Assembly (NCBI GenBank): GCA_946410365.1
Contig: CAMKAA010000015.1
Location: forward strand, 1 to 11,640
Source: an uncultured Lachnospiraceae bacterium
GTDB lineage: Bacteria > Bacillota_A > Clostridia > Lachnospirales > Lachnospiraceae
Length of the DNA stretch: 11,640 nucleotides
Reading direction: 5' to 3'
Below the pieces are notes generated by a model. The model was not told the origin of the DNA, searched no databases, and saw only the letters and a program-made list of their open reading frames with translations. This document shows, piece after piece, positions 1 to 6,520 of the stretch (within the stretch, counting starts at the first letter, position 1; each line of letters starts with the position of its first letter). The translations under genes and the position numbers were made by a program.

Positions 1-11
1 ACGGAGGAATT

Positions 12-1241
12 ATGAAATATCAGTCTTTTTTGATCAAGTACGCCGAGATCGGCATCAAGGGCAAGAACCGCCACATATTTGAGGAGGCGCTGGTGCGCCA
101 GATCAAGCACGCGCTCAAGCCCTGCGAGGGAAACTTTGCCGTGCACAGAACCTACGGAAGAGTCTTCGTGGAGTGCCTGTCGGATTATGACTACAGCGAA
201 GTTACCGAGGCTCTCAGCCGAGTGTTCGGCATTTCCGGCATCTGCCCCATCGTGGAAACGCCGGTGGTTCCTATCGAGGAACTCAGGACCGCGGCGGCTG
301 CTTTCATGAAGGAGGAATATCCTGAAGGGGAGGCGACCTTTAAGGTACACGCAAGAAGACTGAACAAGGAATACCCTCTTGACTCCATGAAGGTCAACGA
401 GGAACTTGGAGAGGCCGTTCTCGATGCCTGCCCCAATCTCACAGTTGACGTGCATAAGCCCGAGATCATGCTTCATGTGGAGATCCGGGAGAAAATATAC
501 ATCTATTCGACGATCATACCCGGACCGGGCGGACTTCCCGTCGGCGTAGGCGGAAAGGCTATGCTCCTTCTCTCCGGCGGAATCGACTCCCCTGTCGCAG
601 GCTACATGATCGCCAAGAGGGGCGTGAAACTGGACGCGGTATATTTTAACGCGCCGCCCTACACCAGCGAGAGAGCGCTGCAGAAGGTCGTTGACCTGGC
701 GAGCCAGGTGGCTGCCTATACCGGACCGATCTGGCTGCACAACATCAACTTCACGGAGATCCAGCTCTACATCTACGAGAAGTGCCCGCACGACGAGCTC
801 ACCATTATCATGCGCAGATTTATGATGCGCATCGCGGAGAGGCTTGCTAAGGAGTCAGAATGCCTTGCCCTGATCACGGGCGAGAGTATCGGCCAGGTCG
901 CTTCCCAGACTATGACGGCACTGGGCGTCACTAACGAAGTGTGCACGCTCCCTGTCTTCAGGCCGCTGATCGGCTTTGACAAGGAGGAGATCGTCAAGGT
1001 CTCCAAGAAGATCGGCACATTTGAGACATCCATCCTGCCTTACGAGGACTGCTGCACGATCTTCGTGGCCAAGCACCCCGTGACAAAGCCGCGCCTTGAC
1101 GTCATCAAGCGCCATGAGAGAAATCTTGACGAGAAGATCGACGAGATGGTGGAGAGGGCGATCGCGACGGATGAGATCATGATCGTGGGCAAGGACGAGA
1201 CCAGGATCGTCAAGCAGAGAGACGGAGAACTGCAGATCTGA
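12..1241 (+). CDS. thiI: tRNA 4-thiouridine synthase ThiI (sulfurtransferase)
   Basis: ThiI adenylates U8 of tRNA and replaces the oxygen with sulfur received from a cysteine desulfurase; in many bacteria it also supplies sulfur for the thiamine thiazole. The 409-residue protein has the family layout: an N-terminal ferredoxin-like region and THUMP domain over roughly residues 1-165, then an adenylating domain with the PP-loop SGGIDS at 188-193. A Cys pair (C347-C348, in YEDCCT) lies where the catalytic cysteine of the family is expected. The C-terminal rhodanese domain of the E. coli enzyme (482 residues) is absent, as is usual in Firmicutes, so persulfide transfer probably relies on the internal cysteines. 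The ATG is set by a GGAGG at 3-7. The upstream neighbour, often a cysteine desulfurase in this group, lies outside the window. Identification is very secure; the cysteine role is from family knowledge. Confidence 0.96.
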   Translation: MKYQSFLIKYAEIGIKGKNRHIFEEALVRQIKHALKPCEGNFAVHRTYGRVFVECLSDYDYSEVTEALSRVFGISGICPIVETPVVPIEELRTAAAAFMKEEYPEGEATFKVHARRLNKEYPLDSMKVNEELGEAVLDACPNLTVDVHKPEIMLHVEIREKIYIYSTIIPGPGGLPVGVGGKAMLLLSGGIDSPVAGYMIAKRGVKLDAVYFNAPPYTSERALQKVVDLASQVAAYTGPIWLHNINFTEIQLYIYEKCPHDELTIIMRRFMMRIAERLAKESECLALITGESIGQVASQTMTALGVTNEVCTLPVFRPLIGFDKEEIVKVSKKIGTFETSILPYEDCCTIFVAKHPVTKPRLDVIKRHERNLDEKIDEMVERAIATDEIMIVGKDETRIVKQRDGELQI

Positions 1242-1255
1242 CGAAAGCATGCAAA

Positions 1256-1288
1256 AAAGCCCCGAAACCGGTAAGGCTTCGGGGCTTT
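1256..1288. terminator. Bidirectional hairpin terminator between thiI and the HPr-like gene
   Basis: An 11-bp perfect stem (1256-1266 with 1278-1288, GC-rich core CCCCG/CGGGG) with an 11-nt loop sits between two convergent genes. Read on the - strand the stem runs into six Ts, a good intrinsic terminator for the HPr-like gene ending at 1304. On the + strand only TTTCATT follows, so termination of thiI would be weaker. Confidence 0.85.
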
Positions 1289-1303
1289 CATTAATCAGAG
1301 AAA

Positions 1304-1534
1304 TCAAACGATATAGGGCTTAAGGGTCTCAAGAACCGCGTCAGCGCCCTCTTCGGCATGAATGTTGAGCTCAATGGGCTTGCTCAGATCCAGGGAAAAG
1401 ATGCCCATGATGGACTTGGCATCAATAACATAACGACCGGATACCAGGTCGAAATCATAGTCAAAACGGGAAATATCATTGACGAAGGACTTAACTTTAT
1501 CGATTGAATTTAATGAGATCATAACGGTTTTCAT
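1304..1534 (-). CDS. HPr-family protein lacking the active-site histidine (Crh-like)
   Basis: This 76-residue protein aligns without gaps to HPr of the phosphotransferase system over its C-terminal two thirds. It has the AKSIMGIFSL segment matching KSIMGVMSL of HPr, so Ser41 corresponds to the regulatory Ser46 that HPr kinase phosphorylates. At the position of catalytic His15 it has Ser10, and the HARP motif is missing, so it should not carry phosphate to sugar permeases. B. subtilis Crh shows the same pattern (no His15, Ser46 kept) and works only as a CcpA corepressor; a similar regulatory role here is inference. The start is at 1534 because AAGGAGG lies just upstream on the - strand; a longer frame to 1603 would run through the promoter. 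It is monocistronic, with a promoter at 1575-1603 and a terminator directly after it. Confidence 0.85.
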   Translation of the reverse strand: MKTVMISLNSIDKVKSFVNDISRFDYDFDLVSGRYVIDAKSIMGIFSLDLSKPIELNIHAEEGADAVLETLKPYIV

Positions 1535-1551
1535 AGGTATTTGCCTCCTTA

Positions 1552-1579
1552 TTGCATTCCTTTGCGTTAGTTTTATAGT
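1552..1579 (+). promoter_or_regulatory. Candidate promoter for mtaB, sharing its -10 with the divergent promoter
   Basis: TTGCAT at 1552-1557, a 16-bp spacer and TATAGT at 1574-1579 form a plausible sigma-A promoter reading right, with a start near 1586 and a leader of about 50 bases before the TTG at 1638. Its -10 covers nearly the same bases as the - strand -10. An alternative -10, TATAAA at 1609-1614, has no good -35. Confidence 0.45.
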
Positions 1580-1603
1580 AAATTCTGGTCGGTGAAAAGT
1601 CAA
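1575..1603 (-). promoter_or_regulatory. Sigma-A-type promoter of the HPr-like gene
   Basis: Read on the - strand: TTGACT (1603-1598), a 17-bp spacer, then TACTAT (1580-1575). The -35 has five of six consensus bases and the -10 is close to TATAAT. Transcription would begin near 1568, about 34 bases before the ATG at 1534, with the AAGGAGG ribosome site between them. Confidence 0.75.
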
Positions 1604-1637
1604 TGTCGTATAAAAACAAATTGGAAGAGGAAGAAGC

Positions 1638-3104
1638 TTGAAACGTGTAGCATTTCACAATCTCGGATGTAAAGTAAACAGCTACGAACTGGACATAATG
1701 CGGCAAAAAATGGAGGAACACGGGTATATTTCCGTCCCTTTTGAGGAAGAGGCGGAAGTATATGTGATCAACACCTGTACGGTCACCAACATCGCCGACA
1801 GAAAGAGCCGCCAGATGATCCACAAGGCCAAAAAGAGAAACCCCGATGCGGTGGTCATCGCGGTGGGATGCTATGTGGAGACGGATCCCGCGCGGGTCGG
1901 AACGGACAGCTCCATCGACCTGGCCATAGGCAACAACAAGAAAGCGCAGATCGCAGAGCTTCTGGAAGAATTCCTGACAGAGATCGGTGACAAGGAGAGC
2001 GCGGGCGGCGAAGACCGGAGCGAAGAAGGCGGGAGCCTTGAGAGAAGAACTCTTGGAGGCAGAACTATGACCGACCTGACGCACAGGCCTGACTATGAGG
2101 ATATGCAGCTCGAGGACCCGGGGCACACCAGAGCCTTTGTCAAAATACAGGACGGCTGCAATCAGTTCTGCACCTACTGCATCATTCCCTACGCCAGGGG
2201 AAGGATCAGGAGCAGAAGACCGGGCGAGATCCTCAAAGAGATCAGGACCATTGCGGATAAGGGAATCCGGGAAGTGGTCCTGACCGGAATTCACGTGAGC
2301 TCCTATGGCCTTGAGTGGGACGCGCAGACAGATGCTGTGAAGTTTGACCCTGATAAGTCGGGAGCTTACCTGCTGGATCTGATGGACCGGATCAGAGAAA
2401 TCGACGGTATCGAGAGGATCCGCCTGAGTTCCCTCGAGCCAAGGATCATGACGGAATCCTTTGTCAGAGGGATCGCGGCGATGCCCGAAGTGTGCCCGCA
2501 CTTCCATCTCTCCCTGCAGAGCGGCTGCAACGCGACACTGAGGAGGATGAACCGCCATTACACGACAGAAGAATTTCTGGAAAGCGTAAAGCTTCTGCGA
2601 AGATATTATGAAAACCCGGCTGTCACGACAGACGTGATCGTGGGATTTCCGGGGGAATCCAATGCCGAATTTGAGGAGACGGTGAAGTTCCTCGAGGAAG
2701 TGAACTTCTATGAGATGCACGTCTTCAAGTATTCAGTGAGAAAAGGGACTGCGGCAGCAGCCATGCCGGTACAGATCCCGGAGCCGGTAAAAGGCGTGCG
2801 CAGCGATGTTTTGCTCGAGATGACACAGAGACAGTCGGAGCAGTTCCGGGCACAATTCATCGGAAAGCAGGACGAGCTTCTGCTGGAGGAGAAGGCCGAG
2901 ATGCCTTTCGGTCTGTGCTGGAGAGGTCATACGAAGCGCTATGTGGAGGGATACATCCTCTGCGGAGACCATTCCGGCGCCGAAATGGAGGAGGGCCAGC
3001 TGATTTCGGGCATATTTACGGGTGCCGCACAGAATGCGCAGGGCCTTATGTTTGCGCCTCTAGTTGAAAGAGACGGTAAAATAGGGTATGATAAAGAGAT
3101 GTAA
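1638..3104 (+). CDS. mtaB: tRNA (t6A37) methylthiotransferase MtaB
   Basis: MtaB is a radical-SAM enzyme with two iron-sulfur clusters that converts t6A37 to ms2t6A37 in tRNAs reading ANN codons. The 488-residue protein starts with LGCKVN and has three N-terminal cluster cysteines (C11, C47, C78), the radical-SAM CxxxCxxC at C174/C178/C181, and a C-terminal TRAM-like RNA-binding region at about 412-475. The LGCKVNxYE start fits MtaB better than MiaB or RimO. It is some 40 residues longer than B. subtilis YqeV; the extra length is in a Gly/Glu/Arg-rich linker at about 115-146 and an insertion around 224-245. The start is a TTG preceded by AGAGGAAG at about 1626-1633, and this start gives the conserved N terminus directly. 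It is divergent from the HPr-like gene, and the promoter for ireB lies inside its last codons. Confidence 0.94.
   Translation: MKRVAFHNLGCKVNSYELDIMRQKMEEHGYISVPFEEEAEVYVINTCTVTNIADRKSRQMIHKAKKRNPDAVVIAVGCYVETDPARVGTDSSIDLAIGNNKKAQIAELLEEFLTEIGDKESAGGEDRSEEGGSLERRTLGGRTMTDLTHRPDYEDMQLEDPGHTRAFVKIQDGCNQFCTYCIIPYARGRIRSRRPGEILKEIRTIADKGIREVVLTGIHVSSYGLEWDAQTDAVKFDPDKSGAYLLDLMDRIREIDGIERIRLSSLEPRIMTESFVRGIAAMPEVCPHFHLSLQSGCNATLRRMNRHYTTEEFLESVKLLRRYYENPAVTTDVIVGFPGESNAEFEETVKFLEEVNFYEMHVFKYSVRKGTAAAAMPVQIPEPVKGVRSDVLLEMTQRQSEQFRAQFIGKQDELLLEEKAEMPFGLCWRGHTKRYVEGYILCGDHSGAEMEEGQLISGIFTGAAQNAQGLMFAPLVERDGKIGYDKEM
3064..3092 (+). promoter_or_regulatory. Sigma-A-type promoter for the ireB operon, inside the mtaB 3' end
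   Basis: TTGAAA at 3064-3069, a 17-bp spacer and TATGAT at 3087-3092 match the sigma-A consensus well (four of six and five of six bases). Transcription would begin near 3099, immediately at the inverted repeat described separately, leaving a leader of about 79 bases before the ireB ATG. There is no terminator between mtaB and ireB, so readthrough from mtaB is also possible. Confidence 0.65.
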
Positions 3105-3136
3105 ACGGACGTTCTTTTACGGAAGCACGTTTACAT
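3099..3136 (+). repeat. 9-bp perfect inverted repeat in the ireB leader
   Basis: ATGTAAACG (3099-3107) is repeated inverted as CGTTTACAT (3128-3136) with a 20-base gap. It overlaps the stop codon of mtaB and starts at the predicted transcript start. No T-run follows, so it is not an intrinsic terminator. It could be a 5'-end RNA stem or a split operator; the half-sites resemble those bound by LacI/CcpA-family regulators, but those normally sit next to each other. Confidence 0.6.
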
Positions 3137-3177
3137 AGGAAATGCTAACAGTATGGGACGAGGTTGATTGTAATTCT

Positions 3178-3474
3178 ATGGATCAGAACAATAACAGAAA
3201 GTCCGGAATGGACTTGGGGAACACACAGTATTTCAAGGTGCAGCCGGATCAGGAGACAGGCGTCAAGAAGATTCTTTCCGTCGTCTATGAGGCGCTGCTG
3301 GAGAAGGGATACGATCCCGTCAATCAGATCGTCGGCTATATCATGTCAGGAGATCCGACCTATATCACCAATTATATGGGTGCGAGAAGTCTCATCATGA
3401 AGGTGGAGCGGGATGAACTCGTAGAAGAGATCATGAACGACTACATCGAGTTCAACCACTGGAAGAAGAAATAA
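3178..3474 (+). CDS. ireB: IreB-family regulatory phosphoprotein (formerly DUF965)
   Basis: The product (98 residues from this start) carries the hallmark IreB stretch GYDPVNQIVGYIMSGDP followed by TYITNYMGARSLI and a C-terminal ERDELVEEI helix. In Enterococcus faecalis IreB is a small cytosolic protein phosphorylated on N-terminal threonines by the PASTA kinase IreK and dampens cephalosporin resistance. The Thr in GNTQYF, just before the core, is in about the right place for such a site; this is inference. The ATG at 3178 is chosen although its nearest ribosome site (GACGAGG, ending at 3163) is rather distant. The in-frame ATG at 3142 would add 12 poorly conserved residues and has AGGA directly abutting it. 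ruvX follows after 6 bases, as in the yrzL-yrrK pair of B. subtilis. Confidence 0.9.
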   Translation: MDQNNNRKSGMDLGNTQYFKVQPDQETGVKKILSVVYEALLEKGYDPVNQIVGYIMSGDPTYITNYMGARSLIMKVERDELVEEIMNDYIEFNHWKKK

Positions 3475-3480
3475 TCCGCC

Positions 3481-3930
3481 ATGAGACTTATGGGACTGGA
3501 TTTTGGCTCCAGGACATGCGGCGTGGCGCTCAGCGACGAACTGTTTGTGACCTCCCATCCGCTGGAGATCATAAGGCGCGACAGAGCGAACAAACTTCGC
3601 AAGACGTTGTCCAGGATCGAGGAACTGTGCGGGCAGAACGATGTTAAGCTCATCGTGCTGGGCCTGCCTCTCAACATGGACGATTCCGCCGGGTTTAGAG
3701 CCGAAGATACATTGGCGTTCAAGGAGGACCTTGAGCGCAGGACAGGTCTGCCTGTCGTGATGTCGGATGAGAGACTCACGACTGTGGAGGCCTATGAAAT
3801 TATGGATAAAATGGAGATTCGCCGGGAAGACAGAGGCCGCTACGTGGATATGATCGCGGCCAGTATCATTCTCCGGGAGTACATGGAGAACCATCGCGGC
3901 GAACTGGAACAGATGAGGAACGAAAAATAA
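3481..3930 (+). CDS. ruvX: RuvX/YqgF-family RNase H-fold nuclease
   Basis: A 149-residue YqgF-family protein of typical length. It has the N-terminal GLDFGSRTCGVALSD motif with acidic D7, the VLGLPLNMD strand-loop (about 59-67), the DERLTT motif (D96-E97-R98-L99) and a C-terminal VDMIAAS helix with D123; together these acidic residues form the RNase H-like active site. Family members have been assigned to 5' maturation of pre-16S rRNA in E. coli and, in other bacteria, Holliday-junction resolution, so the exact substrate here is open. It lies between ireB (6 bases upstream) and the DUF1292 gene (stop and start overlap as TAATG), which argues for a shared transcript. Confidence 0.94.
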   Translation: MRLMGLDFGSRTCGVALSDELFVTSHPLEIIRRDRANKLRKTLSRIEELCGQNDVKLIVLGLPLNMDDSAGFRAEDTLAFKEDLERRTGLPVVMSDERLTTVEAYEIMDKMEIRREDRGRYVDMIAASIILREYMENHRGELEQMRNEK

Positions 3931-4196
3931 TGGAAAAGATCAGATTAGTACCGACCGACTCTGCGGAGCCGGAGGAGTTCTATGTGCTGGAACAGGTCAA
4001 ACTCGGCGGGAAGATGTACCTGCTCGTCACTGACGAGGAGGAGGGAGACGGCATGGCCCTGATCCTCAGAGATGACGCTGAGGAAGGCTCCGACGAGAGC
4101 CTCTATGCCGTCGTGGAAGACGACAATGAACTCTCGGCAGCACTTCTTCTTTTCAGCGACAAGCTGGAAGAAATGGGGATTCTGATCGAGGAATAA
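3930..4196 (+). CDS. DUF1292-family protein (YrzB-like)
   Basis: This 88-residue, strongly acidic protein has no known enzymatic motif. Its composition (two blocks rich in Asp and Glu, around 49-56 and 65-84), the FYVLEQVKLGGKMYLLV strand pair and its place directly after ruvX identify it as a DUF1292 protein, like B. subtilis YrzB. Function is unknown; the strict linkage to ireB and ruvX is the main clue. The ATG overlaps the last base of the ruvX stop codon, which suggests translational coupling. There are no membrane segments or cysteines. Confidence 0.88.
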   Translation: MEKIRLVPTDSAEPEEFYVLEQVKLGGKMYLLVTDEEEGDGMALILRDDAEEGSDESLYAVVEDDNELSAALLLFSDKLEEMGILIEE

Positions 4197-4207
4197 GAGG
4201 ATATAAT

Positions 4208-5902
4208 TTGAAGAAAACTACAGAAAAGGAACAGAGACAGCCTGCACTCAGGATCATCCCCCTGGGCGGGCTTGAGCAGATCGGAATGAATATCACTGCC
4301 TTCGAGTTTGGGGACAGTATTATTGTTGTGGACTGCGGTCTGGCGTTTCCGGAAGACGATATGTTCGGAATTGACCTGGTCATTCCGGACACAACATATC
4401 TTGAGAATAACATTGAAAAGGTCAAGGGCTTTGTCATAACCCACGGACACGAGGACCACATTGGCGCGCTGCCTTATGTCCTGCAGAAGATCAACGTCCC
4501 GGTGTTCGCCACAAGGCTCACCATGGGCATTATTGAGAACAAACTTAAAGAGCGGGGCATGATGGAGACGACCCAGAGGAAGGTCATCTCGTTTGGCTCC
4601 TCCGTCACACTGGGATGCTTCAGGGTTGAGTTTATTAAGACCAACCACAGTATTGTTGACGCCGCGGCGCTCGCTATCTATACACCGGCAGGGATCGTGG
4701 TGCACACGGGCGACTTCAAAGTCGACTACACGCCCGTTTACGGTGACGCGATCGATCTGCAGAGATTCGCTGAACTGGGCAGAAAGGGAGTTCTGGCACT
4801 TATGTGCGACTCCACGAACGCGGAGCGTCCCGGTTTTACACCCTCGGAGAGAACGGTCGGAAAGACGATCGACCAGCTGTTTCAGGAACACAAAGACACG
4901 AGGATCATAATCGCGACCTTCGCTTCCAACGTGGACCGTGTGCAGCAGATCATCAATTCCGCTTACAAGTACGGCCGAAAGGTAGTTGTGGAAGGCCGCA
5001 GCATGGTCAATATCATCGCGACGGCTTCCGAACTGGGCTGCCTGAACGTTCCGGAGAAGACCCTGATCAGCGTGGACGATCTCAAGAACTATCCCGGCGA
5101 GCAGACCGTCATTATCACGACCGGAAGCCAGGGAGAGAGCATGGCGGCTCTCAGCCGCATGGCGGAGAGCATCCACAGGAAGATCTCGATCGGACAGGGA
5201 GACACCGTTATCTTCTCTTCCAGCCCCATCCCGGGCAATGAGAAGGCGGTCACCAACGTGATCAATAAGCTCCTTTTGAAGGGGGCGGACGTTATATTCC
5301 AGGATGTTCATGTATCCGGACATCCCTGCCAGGAGGATATTAAGCTGATCTATACTTTGGTCCAGCCCAAATATTCCATTCCCGTGCACGGAGAATACCG
5401 TCACCTCAAGGCTCAGGCCAAGCTTGTTCAGGAACTGGGCATCGACAAGGAGAACATTTTCATCCTGCAGTCGGGAGATGTGCTTGAACTGACCCCGGAC
5501 AGCGCGGAAGTGACAGACACCGTACCGGTCGGCAACATTCTGGTTGACGGACTCGGCGTGGGAGATGTGGGCAATATCGTCCTCAGAGACCGCCAGCACC
5601 TGGCGGAGGACGGAATCGTCATTGTTACATTTGCCATGGAGAGCGGCACGGAGAAGGTAGTGTCGGATCCGGAGATCACATCGAGAGGATTTGTCTATAT
5701 CAAGGAAGCGGACGTTCTGATGAACGGCGCGAATCTCGTGGCGCAGGGCGCGCTCTTCGCCTGCCAGGAGAGGAGGACTCTTGACCGCAACCGCATCAAG
5801 GCGGTGGTCAGGGACAATCTGAGCGACTATTTCTGGAAGAAGACCCAGAGAAGACCTATGATCCTTCCGATCATTGTGGAGATCGGCAGAGATAACTATT
5901 AA
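4208..5902 (+). CDS. rnj: Ribonuclease J
   Basis: RNase J is a metallo-beta-lactamase/beta-CASP nuclease with 5'-3' exonuclease and endonuclease activity, central to mRNA decay and rRNA maturation in Firmicutes. The 564-residue protein, close to the usual 555, has the zinc-binding HGHEDH at H79-H84, further ligands H147 (in TNHS) and D169 (in TGDF), the beta-CASP histidines H372 (VSGHP) and H394 (PVHGEYRHL), and the typical C-terminal end with TQRRPMILP. All active-site residues are present. The start is a TTG at 4208, supported by AGAGG at 4196-4200 seven bases upstream; no ATG fits better. It follows the DUF1292 gene by 11 bases. In related genomes a Fur-type regulator is often found at this place, but none is present here. 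A single copy is seen, so J1 versus J2 cannot be decided. Confidence 0.96.
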   Translation: MKKTTEKEQRQPALRIIPLGGLEQIGMNITAFEFGDSIIVVDCGLAFPEDDMFGIDLVIPDTTYLENNIEKVKGFVITHGHEDHIGALPYVLQKINVPVFATRLTMGIIENKLKERGMMETTQRKVISFGSSVTLGCFRVEFIKTNHSIVDAAALAIYTPAGIVVHTGDFKVDYTPVYGDAIDLQRFAELGRKGVLALMCDSTNAERPGFTPSERTVGKTIDQLFQEHKDTRIIIATFASNVDRVQQIINSAYKYGRKVVVEGRSMVNIIATASELGCLNVPEKTLISVDDLKNYPGEQTVIITTGSQGESMAALSRMAESIHRKISIGQGDTVIFSSSPIPGNEKAVTNVINKLLLKGADVIFQDVHVSGHPCQEDIKLIYTLVQPKYSIPVHGEYRHLKAQAKLVQELGIDKENIFILQSGDVLELTPDSAEVTDTVPVGNILVDGLGVGDVGNIVLRDRQHLAEDGIVIVTFAMESGTEKVVSDPEITSRGFVYIKEADVLMNGANLVAQGALFACQERRTLDRNRIKAVVRDNLSDYFWKKTQRRPMILPIIVEIGRDNY

Positions 5903-5947
5903 TCATCACAAAATGAGTACAGCGGACGGCAGTACGGGAGGCGTGTA

Positions 5948-6490
5948 GTGAGAAAAATGCGCACTACTATCGGGGTTGTGATCGATACCCTCGGAAGCAT
6001 CATCATTTACGCAGTGATCGCGGCGGCGATCCTTTTCATGGCGGGACAGGCCAAACACTATTATGACGTGGGTTACGGCGTATTCTCCCAGCAGGGGAAG
6101 GATGCCAGGGGAACCGGCAAGGTAGTGGCGTTCACTGTGGAAGAGGGCATTAAGGCACCTAAGCTCGCAGAGCAGCTCGAAGAGCAGGGCATCGTAGAGT
6201 CCGCGAGACTCTTCCTGATCCAGGAGAGGGTGTCAGATTACGCCGGTATGTATGTCGCAGGGACTTATGCGCTTTCTTCTGAGATGACGACTGAGGAGAT
6301 CATGAGAGTGATCTCCGCCAAAGAGGCATCGCCCTATGAGATGCCCGTCGAGCCGGCCGCAGAGGAGGCAGCTCCGGCGGCGGAACCTGCTGCTGAGGAG
6401 GCTCCCGCGGCGGAAGCGCCTGCGGAGGAGCAGCCCGCCAACGGGACAGACGGCGGAGAAGAAGGCGAAGGCGAGGAAGAAGAGGGCTGA
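5948..6490 (+). CDS. MltG-like membrane protein without the transglycosylase domain
   Basis: The 180-residue product has one predicted membrane helix (about 11-33), a LysM-like region at about 58-122 that resembles the N-terminal part of MltG (VxFTVEEG, LAEQLEEQGIV, AGTYALSSEMTTEEIM), then a low-complexity tail at about 130-180 made of Ala/Pro/Glu repeats and a Gly/Glu end. The catalytic domain of MltG (about 340-380 residues in full proteins) is missing, and the frame closes with a clean stop with no trace of it downstream, so this is probably a naturally short form and not a recent truncation. The last 55 residues contain 19 acidic and no basic residues. The helix predicts that the rest is extracellular, next to peptidoglycan. 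The GTG start has GGGAGG six bases upstream; an ATG three codons later would be too far from it. In B. subtilis the MltG gene yrrL occupies the same place, just before yrrM. Confidence 0.75.
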   Translation: MRKMRTTIGVVIDTLGSIIIYAVIAAAILFMAGQAKHYYDVGYGVFSQQGKDARGTGKVVAFTVEEGIKAPKLAEQLEEQGIVESARLFLIQERVSDYAGMYVAGTYALSSEMTTEEIMRVISAKEASPYEMPVEPAAEEAAPAAEPAAEEAPAAEAPAEEQPANGTDGGEEGEGEEEEG

Positions 6491-6495
6491 GAGGG

Positions 6496-6513
6496 TGATC
6501 AGGATACTGATCA
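6496..6513 (+). repeat. Hairpin just upstream of the trmR-like start codon
   Basis: TGATCAG (6496-6502) and CTGATCA (6507-6513) form a 7-bp perfect stem with a GATA tetraloop, ending seven bases before the ATG at 6521. The usual place of the ribosome site is taken by the 3' arm and a weak GAGAG (6515-6519). No T-run follows, so it is not a terminator. Confidence 0.6.
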
Positions 6514-6520
6514 TGAGAGT

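Noticed and set aside
1497..2720. A 407-codon open frame on the - strand opposite mtaB
   Set aside because: It lies entirely over a clear radical-SAM gene, has no recognisable domain and a His/Arg/Asp-rich composition typical of antisense frames in GC-rich coding sequence.
3128..3138. An 11-base word, CGTTTACATAG, found in the ireB leader and again at 11529-11539 before the tRNA
   Set aside because: Shared words of this length are expected by chance in a window of this size, and the two contexts differ (only the first is part of a 9-bp inverted repeat).
3142..3177. Longer N terminus of IreB starting at the ATG at 3142
   Set aside because: AGGA directly touches this ATG, leaving no spacing, and the 12 extra residues do not look like the family N terminus.
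4202..4207. Perfect TATAAT immediately before the rnj TTG start
   Set aside because: A transcript from it would start inside the gene after its start codon and ribosome site, and there is no good -35.
4103..5599. A 498-codon open frame on the - strand opposite rnj
   Set aside because: It is the complement of a highly conserved RNase J gene, with no family resemblance. Absence of stops reflects codon usage on the + strand.
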